From: Candidatus Krumholzibacteriota bacterium | Lineage (GTDB): Bacteria; Krumholzibacteriota; Krumholzibacteriia; JAJRXK01 | Direction of reading: 5' to 3' | Assembly: GCA_029262065.1 (NCBI GenBank) | Contig: JAJDAC010000007.1 | Location: forward strand, 107,352 to 171,351 | DNA length: 64,000 nt | The notes under the pieces: generated by a model | What the model was told of the DNA's origin: nothing | What the model saw: the letters and a program-made list of their open reading frames with translations, nothing else | Databases searched by the model: none | Made by a program: the position numbers and the translations under genes | Shown here: in pieces, positions 7,947 to 17,094 of the stretch | How positions within the stretch are numbered: position 1 is the first letter of the stretch | Layout of the letters: each line of letters starts with the position of its first letter

Positions 7947-8485
7947 GACGCCCGCGCGGGTGGCGGGGGTGGGGGAAGCGCCCACTTGAGATACACGATG
8001 AACACACCCACGGTGGCCACGATCAGTACCGCCTGCCAGAAGAAGAGGTGCGACAGGTCAAACATGCCGGGCAGGTATCGGCCCGTCAGAAACAGGCCGA
8101 CGATTCGGGACAGGTTGATGATCGAAAGCAGCGGTAGCCCCACGGCCAACCCCGCGAGCTTGGATCGCAACGGGGCTGGGAACGCCACGACCGCCGCCGT
8201 GAACAGCACCCACAGATCGGTGCCGTTGCAGACATTGAGCACGCGAACCGCGAACACGCCGTCGTCGATGACCTCGGCCTGACCGCCAACGGCCGGCAGG
8301 AACAGCGACAACAGCCCTCGGCTCAGCCGGGTGACCAGGCTTGTGTAGTCGCCCAGAAACCACCTGGTGGTGGCCGGCAAAGCCAGCCCTGCGTGGAGCG
8401 CGAAGGCCACCACCAGGAAGATTCCGACCGAGGCCCATGGCCCCCGATACCAAGCATGTTTGGATTCTCTTTGGGCTTCCGACAT
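7943..8485 (-). CDS. xrtH: Exosortase H, processes PTLGEW-type C-terminal signals
   Basis: A 180-residue polytopic membrane protein with the exosortase/archaeosortase catalytic set. The cysteine is in RVLNVCNGTDLWVL (Cys86), the arginine in SIINLSRIVGLF (Arg127) and the histidine in FDLSHLFFWQ (His146). Exosortases cleave and transfer exported proteins bearing a short motif, a membrane helix and a basic tail. The size and the adjacency to an IPTL/PTLGEW-tail substrate point to the H subtype. ATG at 8485 is preferred (GAGAG upstream); an in-frame ATG lies at 8509. It is divergent from its presumed substrate gene, separated by about 100 bp, and translationally coupled to the partner gene downstream. 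Confidence 0.85.
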   Translation of the reverse strand: MSEAQRESKHAWYRGPWASVGIFLVVAFALHAGLALPATTRWFLGDYTSLVTRLSRGLLSLFLPAVGGQAEVIDDGVFAVRVLNVCNGTDLWVLFTAAVVAFPAPLRSKLAGLAVGLPLLSIINLSRIVGLFLTGRYLPGMFDLSHLFFWQAVLIVATVGVFIVYLKWALPPPPPPARAS

Positions 8486-8523
8486 AGCTGACTCTCTGCG
8501 AGGTCTCATTCTGGCAAGGATCT

Positions 8524-8553
8524 TTGCACTTTCGCGGCCGAGCCGCCTATACT
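8524..8553 (+). promoter_or_regulatory. Sigma-70-like promoter of the cupredoxin gene
   Basis: TTGCAC (8524-8529) and TATACT (8548-8553) are separated by 18 bp and lie 36 bp before the GTG start. Both boxes are close to consensus. Confidence 0.6.
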
Positions 8554-8589
8554 AGGGGGACTCTCCCCAACCCTTCAAGGAGGCAACAA

Positions 8590-9036
8590 GTGCCTTTGTA
8601 TCGCATCGCGCTCGCCGCGCTGGTTAGTGGTCTGCTGGCGACTCCTGCTCTCGCTGCCACCGTCCAGGTCAACCAGGTCGGACTCACGTTCGACCCCGCC
8701 GACATCACCATCAACGTAGGTGACACCGTGGAATGGGTCTGGACCACCGGGGTCCACACCGTCACCAACGGGACCGGCGCGGCTGACCCCAACGTTGGCA
8801 TCCTGTTCGATGATGCCCTTACGGTCGGCAACCCGACCCCAAGCTATACTTTCACCACCGTGGGCGACGTGGACTACTTCTGTCGACCTCACGAGTTCTT
8901 CAATATGAATGGCATCATTCGTGTGCAGTCGGTCGGCCAGCCCGTGCCCACGCTGGGCGAATGGGCATTCGGAGCGACGGCCTTGCTGATGCTCGCCGCC
9001 GGTTTCGTGATGGCCCGGCGACGATCCATCGCCTGA
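8590..9036 (+). CDS. Cupredoxin-domain protein with IPTL-CTERM sorting tail
   Basis: A 148-residue exported protein. The signal peptide ends around residue 22 (ATPALA). The plastocyanin-like domain (about 24-113) has type-1 copper ligands in the right order: His56 in TGVHTVTNG, Cys98 and His101 in YFCRPHEF, Met106. The C-terminus is a textbook sorting tail: PVPTLGEW (118-125), a hydrophobic helix, then ARRRS. It is therefore expected to be exported, to bind copper and to be processed by the exosortase encoded divergently next door. The start is GTG at 8590 because AAGGAGG sits 6 nt upstream; the longer frame from 8524 overlaps the promoter. A strong terminator follows. Confidence 0.88.
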   Translation: MPLYRIALAALVSGLLATPALAATVQVNQVGLTFDPADITINVGDTVEWVWTTGVHTVTNGTGAADPNVGILFDDALTVGNPTPSYTFTTVGDVDYFCRPHEFFNMNGIIRVQSVGQPVPTLGEWAFGATALLMLAAGFVMARRRSIA

Positions 9037-9062
9037 GTCGAAACCCGCAGCAACGATTGGAA

Positions 9063-9088
9063 GGGGGCCCCTTGGGGCCCCCTTTTTT
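9063..9088 (+). terminator. Intrinsic terminator after the cupredoxin gene
   Basis: GGGGGCCCC and GGGGCCCCC form a very stable stem (9063-9082) followed by TTTTTT. The effective loop must be larger than the two unpaired T residues. The remaining 117 bp up to hflK hold its upstream region. Confidence 0.88.
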
Positions 9089-9205
9089 CTTGTCACACCG
9101 ACTCGGCGTGGACCAAACACCGGTTGGACTGGTGTTAACCCCGCGATGTGATAGGTTTTCGATCAACTCCCCTGAGCCTTCTAGTTGAATAAGGAGAAGG
9201 ATGCC

Positions 9206-10195
9206 ATGAGCCAGGGACCGTTTGGCGAAGACCTGAACATGCGAACGATCCAGGTGCCCAGGCCCCAAGGCCGCATCGTGGCCCTGGTCGTAGTGGCCAT
9301 CGTGGCGTTCGTCGTGATCAGTTCGTCGTTCTACACCGTGGACCCAGAAGAAATCGGCGTGGTCATGCGCTTCGGCAAGTTCGTACGCGACACCGACCCC
9401 GGTTTACATTTCAAGCTGCCAGCCGGAATCGAAACCGTTGAGAAAGTGCCCATACAACGGCAGAAGAAAGTGGAATTCGGGTTCCGCACGCGAGAACCCG
9501 GAATACGAACGCAATACACCACCGCCGGATTCACCGACGAATCATTGATGCTGACCGGCGACCTCAACGCTGCCGTGGTGGATTGGGTGGTTCAGTACCG
9601 CATCACCGACCCCTTCATGTATCTGTTCAAAGTTCGTGACGTGGACAACACCTTCCGGGCCATGACCGAGGCGGTCATGCGGAAGGTGGTCGGAGACCGT
9701 ACGGTCAACGAGGTCCTTACCATCGGTCGTCAGGAAGTAGCCGACCTCATCGAGGTCCAACTGCAGGAATTATGCGAGCAATACGAAATCGGCATCAAGG
9801 TCGACCAGGTCGTGCTGCAGGATGTGAACCCGCCGGACCCGGTGAAACCTTCGTTCAACGAAGTGAACGAGGCGCAACAGGAGCGCGAGAAGCTCATCAA
9901 TGAGGCGCAGTCCGAGTACAACCGCGTAATTCCCCGCGCACTGGGCGAAGCCCAACAAACCATCCAGGTAGCCGAGGGCTACGCGCTCGATCGCGTCAAC
10001 CGCGCCGAGGGCGAAGCCAACCGATTCGCGTCGATCTTCGACGCCTACCGCCTATCCCCCGAAGTGACGCGCAAGCGCATCTATCTCGAAACCATGGGCG
10101 AGGTGCTTCCCAAGGTGAAGAACAAGATCATCGTCGATGGAGATCTCAAGGGAGTTCTTCCGCTTCTGAACCTGAACCCGGGCGGAGGTGAGTGA
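9206..10195 (+). CDS. hflK: HflK, membrane regulator of FtsH protease
   Basis: A 329-residue SPFH/prohibitin-domain protein. There is one N-terminal membrane helix (about 17-40, VALVVVAIVAFVVISSS), followed directly by YTVDPEEIGVVMRFGKFV, the start of the SPFH domain. A long helical region with EVNEAQQEREKLINEAQ comes next and would form the coiled-coil cage. HflK and HflC form a complex around FtsH that controls membrane-protein degradation. ATG 9206 is preferred because GGAGAAGG lies 5 nt upstream; an earlier TTG at 9185 has no such site. The stop overlaps the hflC start by one base, so the two are surely co-translated. ftsH is not in the window. Confidence 0.93.
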   Translation: MSQGPFGEDLNMRTIQVPRPQGRIVALVVVAIVAFVVISSSFYTVDPEEIGVVMRFGKFVRDTDPGLHFKLPAGIETVEKVPIQRQKKVEFGFRTREPGIRTQYTTAGFTDESLMLTGDLNAAVVDWVVQYRITDPFMYLFKVRDVDNTFRAMTEAVMRKVVGDRTVNEVLTIGRQEVADLIEVQLQELCEQYEIGIKVDQVVLQDVNPPDPVKPSFNEVNEAQQEREKLINEAQSEYNRVIPRALGEAQQTIQVAEGYALDRVNRAEGEANRFASIFDAYRLSPEVTRKRIYLETMGEVLPKVKNKIIVDGDLKGVLPLLNLNPGGGE

Positions 10196-11136
10196 TGCGG
10201 TACTTCTACATCTTCCTGGTGGTCTTCGGCGCCATACTACTGAACAGCGGTGTATTCGTGGTCAACGAGCGACACCAGGCCATCATCACCCGTCTGGGCA
10301 AGCCGGTGCGCGAACCCATCACCACGCCGGGCTTGAAATTCAAGATGCCCTTTCTCGAGAAAGTCCATCGGTTCGACAAGCGATTCCTGGAATGGGACGG
10401 GGACCAGAACGAACTGCCCACGAAGGACAAACGGTTCATCTGGGTCGACACCTACGCACGATGGAGAATCAGCGATCCGCTGCTGTTCTTCCAACGTCTG
10501 CGCGACGAGCGCGGAGCTCAGATGCGACTGGATGACATCCTCGACGGTGAAACGCGCAACGCCATTGCGAACAACAACCTCGTCGAGGTCATTCGAACTT
10601 CCAATCGTGAGCCAGAGGTCGACCCGCTGACGGCCGACGACGAATCGGGACTCGCACCGATCTTGGTGGGACGCGAGGTCATTCGCATGGAAGTGCTCAC
10701 CAAGGCGCAGACACGCACCTCGGACCTGGGCATCGAGATCCTGGACGTTCAGTTCAAGCGTATCAACTACGTCGAAGAGGTGCGCTTGAAGGTCTACGAG
10801 CGCATGATCGCCGAGCGCCGGAGAATCGCCGATCGATTCCGCTCCGAGGGTCAAGGTGAAGCGTCGCGTATCCTGGGTGAGAAGGATCGTGAACTCAAAC
10901 GCATCCAGTCCGAAGCCTACCGAACGGCGCAGGAAATCGTGGGTCGGGCCGACGCCGAAGCTACGCAGATCTATGCGCGAGCCTACGACCGTTCGCCGGA
11001 CAGCCGGGCGTTCTACGAGTACGTCCGGACCATGGAGAGCTACGCGACCACACTGGATGCGGAGACCTCGCTGATACTCTCGTCCGATGGCGAGTTCTAC
11101 AAGTTCCTCAAGCAGTCCGATTTGGGCGGCAACTAG
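10195..11136 (+). CDS. hflC: HflC, membrane regulator of FtsH protease
   Basis: A 313-residue partner of HflK with an N-terminal signal-anchor (YFYIFLVVFGAILLNSGVFV) and an SPFH domain containing VVNERHQAIITRLGKPV, KFKMPFLEKVHRFDKR and the ERMIAERRRIADRFRSEG helix. This last motif is highly characteristic of HflC. It also carries a 30-residue insertion (about 125-160, SNREPEVDPLTADDESG) in the middle of the SPFH region. The start is TGATG-coupled to hflK with GGAGG 6 nt upstream. A perfect 11-bp hairpin lies 10 bp after the stop. Confidence 0.93.
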   Translation: MRYFYIFLVVFGAILLNSGVFVVNERHQAIITRLGKPVREPITTPGLKFKMPFLEKVHRFDKRFLEWDGDQNELPTKDKRFIWVDTYARWRISDPLLFFQRLRDERGAQMRLDDILDGETRNAIANNNLVEVIRTSNREPEVDPLTADDESGLAPILVGREVIRMEVLTKAQTRTSDLGIEILDVQFKRINYVEEVRLKVYERMIAERRRIADRFRSEGQGEASRILGEKDRELKRIQSEAYRTAQEIVGRADAEATQIYARAYDRSPDSRAFYEYVRTMESYATTLDAETSLILSSDGEFYKFLKQSDLGGN

Positions 11137-11146
11137 GAAACCGGTA

Positions 11147-11174
11147 TTCCCCGGGGGAGATTGCCCCCGGGGAA
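11147..11174 (+). terminator. Hairpin between hflC and the cyclase gene, no T-tract
   Basis: TTCCCCGGGGG (11147-11157) pairs exactly with CCCCCGGGGAA (11164-11174) around AGATTG. It lies 10 bp after hflC and ends 10 bp before the cyclase ATG. Without a T-run it could be an attenuating or RNA-processing structure. It would also occlude ribosome access to the cyclase start. Confidence 0.5.
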
Positions 11175-11184
11175 ATCGCTGCGC

Positions 11185-12732
11185 ATGACGCTCCATCGCC
11201 GTTTCGCACTCTCTTTCGTCCTCATCCTGGTGCTCGTGGGAGTAGCCGCGGGACTGCACGCCTGGAACTCGGCCCGGGTCGCGCAGCGACTGGATGATTT
11301 CGAGACCAGCGTGCGCGACGAAGAACGCGTGCGGGACCTACGCCTGGAGATCGAGCGCCTCCACAAGGAGCTGGAGTCGCTGCCGTCACTCCTCAAAGGC
11401 GATGACGAGCGCGAGACTGCGCGCCAGGAAAACCGCTTTGCCGCGCGCGTGCAAGCCTCCTTGGATCGCATCGAAACGCTTGCGCAGGGCGTTACCGGCC
11501 ACGGTCTACAGCCCGAGCTCGGGCGATGGAGTCAGGCCTGGGCTAGCTATCCCGAACGGGCAAGAGACGACCTGGCCGCCGCCACCGACTCGTTGCGAGC
11601 GTCCACTTTGAGCCCCTACCGAAAAATGGCGCACGAGACGCTGCCGGCGTTGAGCCGCCGGGCATCGTTGCGTCGTGGAGCCTCGTGGACCGGCGCGCAG
11701 CCCGACAATGCCGATCTATGGTTGTTCCTGCTGCTGGGCGGGCTGGCGTTGATATGCGTACTACTGGCGGTGTCCGGACTCTCCACGTTCCGCTCCCGAT
11801 TCCGTACGCTGCTCCACGGCGCCGCGGCCATCGGCGGCGGTGATCTACACCATGTCATCAAGTTGCGGGGGAAAGACGAATTCACCGATCTGGGTCGCGT
11901 GTTCAACAACATGTCCCACGACCTCCAACTGACCCAGCGCCAGCTCACCATGAGCAATCAGGAGTTGGAGAAACGAAACAAGGAAATCGACGAGCAGCGG
12001 AAGGTGAGCGAATCGCTGCTCCGCAACATCTTGCCCGCCGAAATCGCCGACGAGCTCAGTGCCAAAGGCGAGGTAACGCCGAAGCTCTTCGACGACGTCA
12101 GCATTCTGTTCACCGATTTCGTGGGATTCACGCCGTCCACCGAATCACTGGGCGCGCAGGAGCTGGTGCGGTACCTGAACGGATACTTCACCGACTTCGA
12201 CAAGATCGCACGCCGGTACCGTCTGGAAAAACTGAAGACGATCGGCGACAGCTACATGTGCGCCGGCGGTCTGCCTGCTCCCCGGGCTTCGCATGCGGTC
12301 GACACGGTACTGGCCGCGCTCGAGATGGTGCACGTCGTCCGCGACCGGGCCACGCGCGCCGACCAACCCGGTTGGGCCGTACGCCTGGGCATCCACAGCG
12401 GACCCGTCGTAGCCGGCGTGGTTGGCATCGACAAATTCGCGTTCGACATCTGGGGCAAGACCGTGAACTTCAGTAGCCGGGTGGAAACCACCGGCGCGCC
12501 CGACCGCATCAACATCTCGACCGAGACCTACGAGCGCGTGAAGGATCTATTCGACTGCGAGGCGCGTGGCAAGGTCCGAACAAAAGAACAGCGCGAGTTC
12601 GACATGTACTTCGTTCGCGGCGTCCACCCCCACCTGCTCGACGAAAAAGTAGCGGGAGTTCCGTCGGGTTTCCTACAAGCCTACCAGCGCGCCTACAACG
12701 CACAGCCGCCCGCGTTTCCCAGCTTCTTGTAG
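11185..12732 (+). CDS. Membrane class III adenylate/guanylate cyclase with HAMP domain
   Basis: A 515-residue receptor-type cyclase. TM1 lies at about 8-25 (ALSFVLILVLVGVAAGL), an extracytoplasmic sensor region of about 150 residues follows, then TM2 at about 178-200 (WLFLLLGGLALICVLLAVSG). HAMP (about 200-255), a short coiled coil (QELEKRNKEIDEQRKV) and the catalytic domain from about 300 complete it. Catalytic-domain signatures are VSILFTDFVGFT (first metal Asp, about 309), LEKLKTIGDSYM (substrate Lys and second Asp), RLGIHSGPVVAG and FDIWGKTVNFSSRVE (transition-state Asn/Arg). With Lys and Asp at the base-recognition positions, cAMP synthesis is more likely than cGMP; this is inference. 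The start is ATG 11185; a TTG at 11161 lies inside the hairpin. Confidence 0.9.
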   Translation: MTLHRRFALSFVLILVLVGVAAGLHAWNSARVAQRLDDFETSVRDEERVRDLRLEIERLHKELESLPSLLKGDDERETARQENRFAARVQASLDRIETLAQGVTGHGLQPELGRWSQAWASYPERARDDLAAATDSLRASTLSPYRKMAHETLPALSRRASLRRGASWTGAQPDNADLWLFLLLGGLALICVLLAVSGLSTFRSRFRTLLHGAAAIGGGDLHHVIKLRGKDEFTDLGRVFNNMSHDLQLTQRQLTMSNQELEKRNKEIDEQRKVSESLLRNILPAEIADELSAKGEVTPKLFDDVSILFTDFVGFTPSTESLGAQELVRYLNGYFTDFDKIARRYRLEKLKTIGDSYMCAGGLPAPRASHAVDTVLAALEMVHVVRDRATRADQPGWAVRLGIHSGPVVAGVVGIDKFAFDIWGKTVNFSSRVETTGAPDRINISTETYERVKDLFDCEARGKVRTKEQREFDMYFVRGVHPHLLDEKVAGVPSGFLQAYQRAYNAQPPAFPSFL

Positions 12733-12746
12733 ACGCAAACCAGAAC

Positions 12747-12765
12747 GCCCCGCTACCGGCGGGGC
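12747..12765. terminator. Small hairpin between convergent genes
   Basis: GCCCCGC (12747-12753) pairs with GCGGGGC (12759-12765) around 5 nt. It overlaps the end of the acylase gene and lies 14 bp after the cyclase stop. There is no T-tract in either direction, so termination function is uncertain. Confidence 0.3.
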
Positions 12766-15140
12766 AGCAGCGTGAGGGTTCGCGTGGTAGGACCGGCCAG
12801 GAATGGCGTGGGGCGACCTTCCGCCCAGTCGGTATGACCATCACCGTAGTGCGGCGACATCGGGTGGCCGCTCTGTCCCGCGGGCATATGGAACAGGCCG
12901 TGCTCTTCACGCCCGGGGGCCACGACCATGCGCTGGGAAGCGCCGTGACGAGGGTGCTGCACGCGGGGCATCCAGCTATCGCCAGGCAGCGCCAGCCTCG
13001 GCATATCGAGCCAGCTCGAAAGGAACGGCACGGCCGCACTCAAAGGGTGCGTGATCCGGGTCGCGTTGCGTTCACCCCAATTGCGGCCCGCCAGGCTGGA
13101 ACGCCCCGCGCGCAGTCGATCGGCCGTGGAATCGGCCTGGGCAATCAGGAATTCGCCCCAGCCGGCGTAGCCCGGTGGTGTGAGATGGGCGGGGCGGGCT
13201 TCCAGCAACGCCCAAACGGGACCCTCGGGCCGCGGCAGATCGCCCGGATCGAATTCGGGGGCCTGGGAACGAACGGAACTGGTGAGGCCTCGATAGACCT
13301 CCGCGACCACCGAGCCCCGGAACTCCCGAACCAAGCGGTACCCCACCGACTCGACCGCGGCGCGGCCACCCCACTGCCGCACGAACGACAAGATTTCCGA
13401 TCGTGAGGGCGTGTCGCCCGCATCTTCCAGTACGCGCGTCAGCAACTGTTGCCACGGCGTCAGAAATCGAGCTTCGTCGTCGAGTTGGACCGCCAGCATG
13501 TCGTGCTCGTCGAACTGGTCCATGGCCAGCAGGCGATCGCGAATCTGTTGGGCGCGAGCGCCCAGCGCGTAGCCGTCGTCACCGATCTTGGCCAGGTCCT
13601 CCCCCCCCACCACCCGGGCGTTCGCCGTCCAGATACGTCCACTGGCCGGGCGAATCACCGCCGGCGTTTCCTCGGGCAACAACCAACCCTGCCAACCTTC
13701 ACCGTCGGCCCAACTACGCGGGCGGTCCCCGGGTACAACGCGGCGTGGAATGCGGCCCATGACGGTCCAGGCGATGTCGCCGTCACGGTGGGCGACCACG
13801 AAGTTCTGGTGGGGGATGCCGCACCTAGGCGCCAACTCCACCGCCGCCTCCAACTCCACCACCCGTTCCATATCCAACAGGTTGAAATTCACGGCCGCTT
13901 CGTCGTGGGCCACCCAGCGCAACACGCGGACGCGGCCCGCGTGGTCTTGACCGAGTACTGGACCCCAAATCGACCATTGCACCACTTCGGTGACGGGGTC
14001 ACCGCCGCGAACGCGAATGACTTCCTCCACGCTCTCGATCGACTTCCATCCACCGGGCGTGCGATACCTGCGTGCATCGCCCGGATCCAACTCCAGCAGG
14101 ACCACATCGGCGTAGTCGCCGTAGCTGTTGGTATACCCCCAGGCGATCGACGTGTTGCTACCCACGATGATGGCGGGAGCTCCGGGCAACGTCACGCCGG
14201 CCAAGCGGTAGGCCTGTCCTTGTTCGTTCCAACGCAACTGCGCGCGGTACCAGATCGACGGAACACGCAGCCCCAGGTGCATATCGTTGGCCAACATGGC
14301 CGCGCCGTGGTTGGTATGGGTGCCATCCACCGCCCAATTGTTGCTGCCCAGGAAGACACCGTCAGAGAATGGGTGACTCCGGATTGCCGCGTCACCAGAC
14401 GCGGCCGCGCGGCGCTGCCGCAGATCGAGGATGTCGGAAGATGGTATGGGCGGTTGCGTGTACGTCGTGCTGTCGATGGCGGCGTCCCACCGCTGTGAGC
14501 CCACCGGCGTCAAGAACTCCGCCAACGCCGCCGGCGCCAGATCGAACAGTGCGCCGCGAGCCGATTCGCGATCGCCGTTCTCGTCCTGTAGATCGATGAA
14601 CATGGTCAACAAGACCAGCACCGAGTCCTGCGGACGCCACGCTCGCGGCTTGGATTGCAGCAGGTAGTACTCGAACGGTCTCGCCGCCTGCTCCTGCAGG
14701 CCCGCGTTCACTCCGCGCGAGTAGGCCTCCAGAATCGTTCGAGTACGCCCTTCCATGGCCCGCACCACGCGTTCCGCCACCGCGCGGAACCGATGGCGAC
14801 GAAACGACCGATCGAGCTCAACGGTGGCTGAACCCAACAATTCGGAAAGCTCGCCGGCCGACGTGCGACGAAGCAGATCCATTTGAAAAAATCGATCCTG
14901 GGCGTGGACGAAACCGGTGGCGAACGCCGCGTCTTCGCGCGTACTACCCACGATGGTGGGAATGCCGCGGCCGTCGCGCTCGACGTTCACGGCGGCACCA
15001 AGTCCGTCGACGGTGCGAAGCCCCTGGGTCAGCGGCAGGCTACGGCGCAGCTGCACGAAGGCGAGGACAGCAATCACTATCGCGATCAGCGTGACGACCG
15101 CCAACAGACGGCCCAATCCCAGCCATACGCGCCGCGCCAC
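12753..15140 (-). CDS. Penicillin acylase-family N-terminal-nucleophile hydrolase
   Basis: A 795-residue exported or membrane-anchored amidohydrolase. A hydrophobic helix near residues 7-28 (LGRLLAVVTLIAIVIAVLAFV) acts as signal or anchor. The alpha-chain region shows DGRGIPTIVGSTREDAAFAT and GFVHAQDRFFQMDLLRR, both typical of the family. The nucleophile is the serine in FLGSNNWAVDG (about residue 264), which becomes the beta-chain N-terminus after self-cleavage. GAPAIIVGSNTSIAWGYTN is the second landmark. Family members cleave beta-lactam side chains, acyl-homoserine lactones or other N-acyl amides; the substrate is not deducible here. The start is GTG 15140, ten bases after the M1 peptidase stop, so the two genes form an operon. 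Confidence 0.88.
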   Translation of the reverse strand: MARRVWLGLGRLLAVVTLIAIVIAVLAFVQLRRSLPLTQGLRTVDGLGAAVNVERDGRGIPTIVGSTREDAAFATGFVHAQDRFFQMDLLRRTSAGELSELLGSATVELDRSFRRHRFRAVAERVVRAMEGRTRTILEAYSRGVNAGLQEQAARPFEYYLLQSKPRAWRPQDSVLVLLTMFIDLQDENGDRESARGALFDLAPAALAEFLTPVGSQRWDAAIDSTTYTQPPIPSSDILDLRQRRAAASGDAAIRSHPFSDGVFLGSNNWAVDGTHTNHGAAMLANDMHLGLRVPSIWYRAQLRWNEQGQAYRLAGVTLPGAPAIIVGSNTSIAWGYTNSYGDYADVVLLELDPGDARRYRTPGGWKSIESVEEVIRVRGGDPVTEVVQWSIWGPVLGQDHAGRVRVLRWVAHDEAAVNFNLLDMERVVELEAAVELAPRCGIPHQNFVVAHRDGDIAWTVMGRIPRRVVPGDRPRSWADGEGWQGWLLPEETPAVIRPASGRIWTANARVVGGEDLAKIGDDGYALGARAQQIRDRLLAMDQFDEHDMLAVQLDDEARFLTPWQQLLTRVLEDAGDTPSRSEILSFVRQWGGRAAVESVGYRLVREFRGSVVAEVYRGLTSSVRSQAPEFDPGDLPRPEGPVWALLEARPAHLTPPGYAGWGEFLIAQADSTADRLRAGRSSLAGRNWGERNATRITHPLSAAVPFLSSWLDMPRLALPGDSWMPRVQHPRHGASQRMVVAPGREEHGLFHMPAGQSGHPMSPHYGDGHTDWAEGRPTPFLAGPTTRTLTLLPRR

Positions 15141-15150
15141 GGCGCTCAGC

Positions 15151-16998
15151 TCAGCCGGTCCATCCGAGTACCTCGTCGATGGCCTTCGTGGCCAGCGGGT
15201 GATAGCTACCCCGCGCCCGACGGTAGATGTCGCGACCCAACTCGCGCCCCTCCTGCGTCTGCGCCAGAGCCCCGTAGATGGGCCGCAGGAACTTGCCCCG
15301 GCCCATGTCCAACAGGAAGGACTCCATTGCCGCAAACGCTGGCTGATACCACGCCCGCACGGCGATCTGAACCCACTGGTTCAGGATTTCGGAGTTCTTG
15401 GTGTTGCTGAAATCGAACGCCGCATCGAGCTTCGCCATCTGGTCGCGCGAGATATCGTTGGGCAGTCGCCGCAGGAAGTGCAGCCAATGATGCGAGGTCC
15501 AGCCCTCGACATCCAGCGTGGCCGGGTCGGCGCCGTTGTTCCAGGCGGTCAGCTGACGTTCGACCGCCTCCAGGGCCTGGCTGCGCGGTTGTGGACAATT
15601 GAACGGAATCCCCGGTCCGTACACCCATGCCTTCATGTCGACCGTTTCGAAGAACTTGGGGTGCGTCTGCGCGAACGCCGCTTCGGTTTCCTCCAGGAAA
15701 CCCTGGGTGTCGACGCTGGAGAACCGATGGCGTTGGAAGTACGAACGCAGGTACGGATCCCAGTTCTCGCGCCCCACCGTTTCCTCCAGTAGCCGCAGGA
15801 AAAAGTACCCTTTCTCATAGGCTATGTCGGTGAAACCATCGTCGGGGTCTCGCCCCGCCAGATCCAACTTGAGTCGCGTATCGGGACTGGTCTCGCCCAA
15901 CGTCGCAACGTCTTCTTCCAGGTCCTGGTATCCCAGTCGTGCCAACATCTCCGAGTAGTCGCGCCCCTCGATCGCCTCCATGATCCGACGTTCCAGGTAC
16001 ACCGTGAACCCTTCGTTCAACCAGAAGTGATCCCAGGTTCGATTGGTCACGAGGTTCCCTGACCAGGAATGCGCCAGTTCGTGCGCTACCAACGCCACCA
16101 GACTGCGATCGCCAGCCAGGATCGTGGGCGTCGCAAACGTCAGGCGTGGGTTTTCCATACCGCCGTAGGGAAAGTACGGAGGCAAAACCAACAGGTCGTA
16201 GCGGCCCCAATCGTAGGGGCCGTAGAGTTCTTCCACCGCCAGCATCATGTCTTCGGTATCGGCGAATTCCCACGCCGATGCCTTCACCAGACCCGGCTCC
16301 GCGTACACGCCCACCCTCTTGCCGATGGAAGCGAATTCGAGATTTCCCACCGCCAGAGCCAACAGGTAGGCCGGCACCGGCTGGGGCATGCTGAACTCAT
16401 AGACACCGTCGCTGGAAATCCTGGTGGGATTCTCGGCGCTCATGAGGGCCATGAGGCCGCGCGGTACCGTCACCCGCGCATCGTAGGTAAAGCGCATGCC
16501 CGGGCTGTCGGGGCAGGGAATCCAACTGCGCGCATACACCGACTGCGATTGGCTGAACAGAAACGGAGCTTTCTTGTCGTGCGTCTGCGACGGCTCGAGC
16601 CACAGCAACGCTTCGGCGTTGGGCTGCGTTTCGTATTGTATGGTTACGATCTGCGTGGACGGCGCAATGGCAATCGTCAATGACCGACCCAGGTAGGGCT
16701 GGGCTTTACCCAGGGAAAAATCCTGGGATCCCACACCGTCGAGCGATACCGCGTGGATGATGAGGTCCGATGTGTCGAGCACCAGCTCATCGGTCCCCGA
16801 ATGGTTCGATACATGCAGCTCGGCCGTGCCCGAGAGCACGCGGCGGTCGAAGTCCACGGCCAGATCCAGGGCCAGGTGCTCCACCGTGACCTTGTCCGGT
16901 CGGGCGAAGCTATGCGGATCGGGGCGCGATCCCGTGGACGCACATCCGATGACCATGAGAAGCACCAAACACGAAGCGAATCCACGCGGTCGCAACAC
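15151..16998 (-). CDS. M1-family aminopeptidase lipoprotein (LTA4 hydrolase-like)
   Basis: A 615-residue zinc aminopeptidase. The N-terminus is a lipoprotein signal with lipobox VIGC (about residues 17-20). The beta-sandwich domain is followed by the catalytic domain with GGMENPRLTFATPTIL and the zinc site VAHELAHSWSGN (about 303-314), then WLNEGFTVYLE supplying the third ligand. GGMENP rather than GAMEN, and the C-terminal helical-repeat domain, resemble the leukotriene A4 hydrolase/cold-active aminopeptidase branch. It probably trims peptides in the periplasm as an anchored lipoprotein. The start is GTG 16998, chosen because AAGGAG lies 7 nt upstream and the lipobox is then correctly placed. 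It is first gene of a pair with the acylase. Confidence 0.9.
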   Translation of the reverse strand: MLRPRGFASCLVLLMVIGCASTGSRPDPHSFARPDKVTVEHLALDLAVDFDRRVLSGTAELHVSNHSGTDELVLDTSDLIIHAVSLDGVGSQDFSLGKAQPYLGRSLTIAIAPSTQIVTIQYETQPNAEALLWLEPSQTHDKKAPFLFSQSQSVYARSWIPCPDSPGMRFTYDARVTVPRGLMALMSAENPTRISSDGVYEFSMPQPVPAYLLALAVGNLEFASIGKRVGVYAEPGLVKASAWEFADTEDMMLAVEELYGPYDWGRYDLLVLPPYFPYGGMENPRLTFATPTILAGDRSLVALVAHELAHSWSGNLVTNRTWDHFWLNEGFTVYLERRIMEAIEGRDYSEMLARLGYQDLEEDVATLGETSPDTRLKLDLAGRDPDDGFTDIAYEKGYFFLRLLEETVGRENWDPYLRSYFQRHRFSSVDTQGFLEETEAAFAQTHPKFFETVDMKAWVYGPGIPFNCPQPRSQALEAVERQLTAWNNGADPATLDVEGWTSHHWLHFLRRLPNDISRDQMAKLDAAFDFSNTKNSEILNQWVQIAVRAWYQPAFAAMESFLLDMGRGKFLRPIYGALAQTQEGRELGRDIYRRARGSYHPLATKAIDEVLGWTG

Positions 16999-17094
16999 TA
17001 TTTCTCCTTGGAAATCATGATGAGGGGAAGCAGGAAGGTAACACCGAATCAAGGCGTCCATCCAGTCCCGATCGGTCGTAGCCTGGAATCCCAC

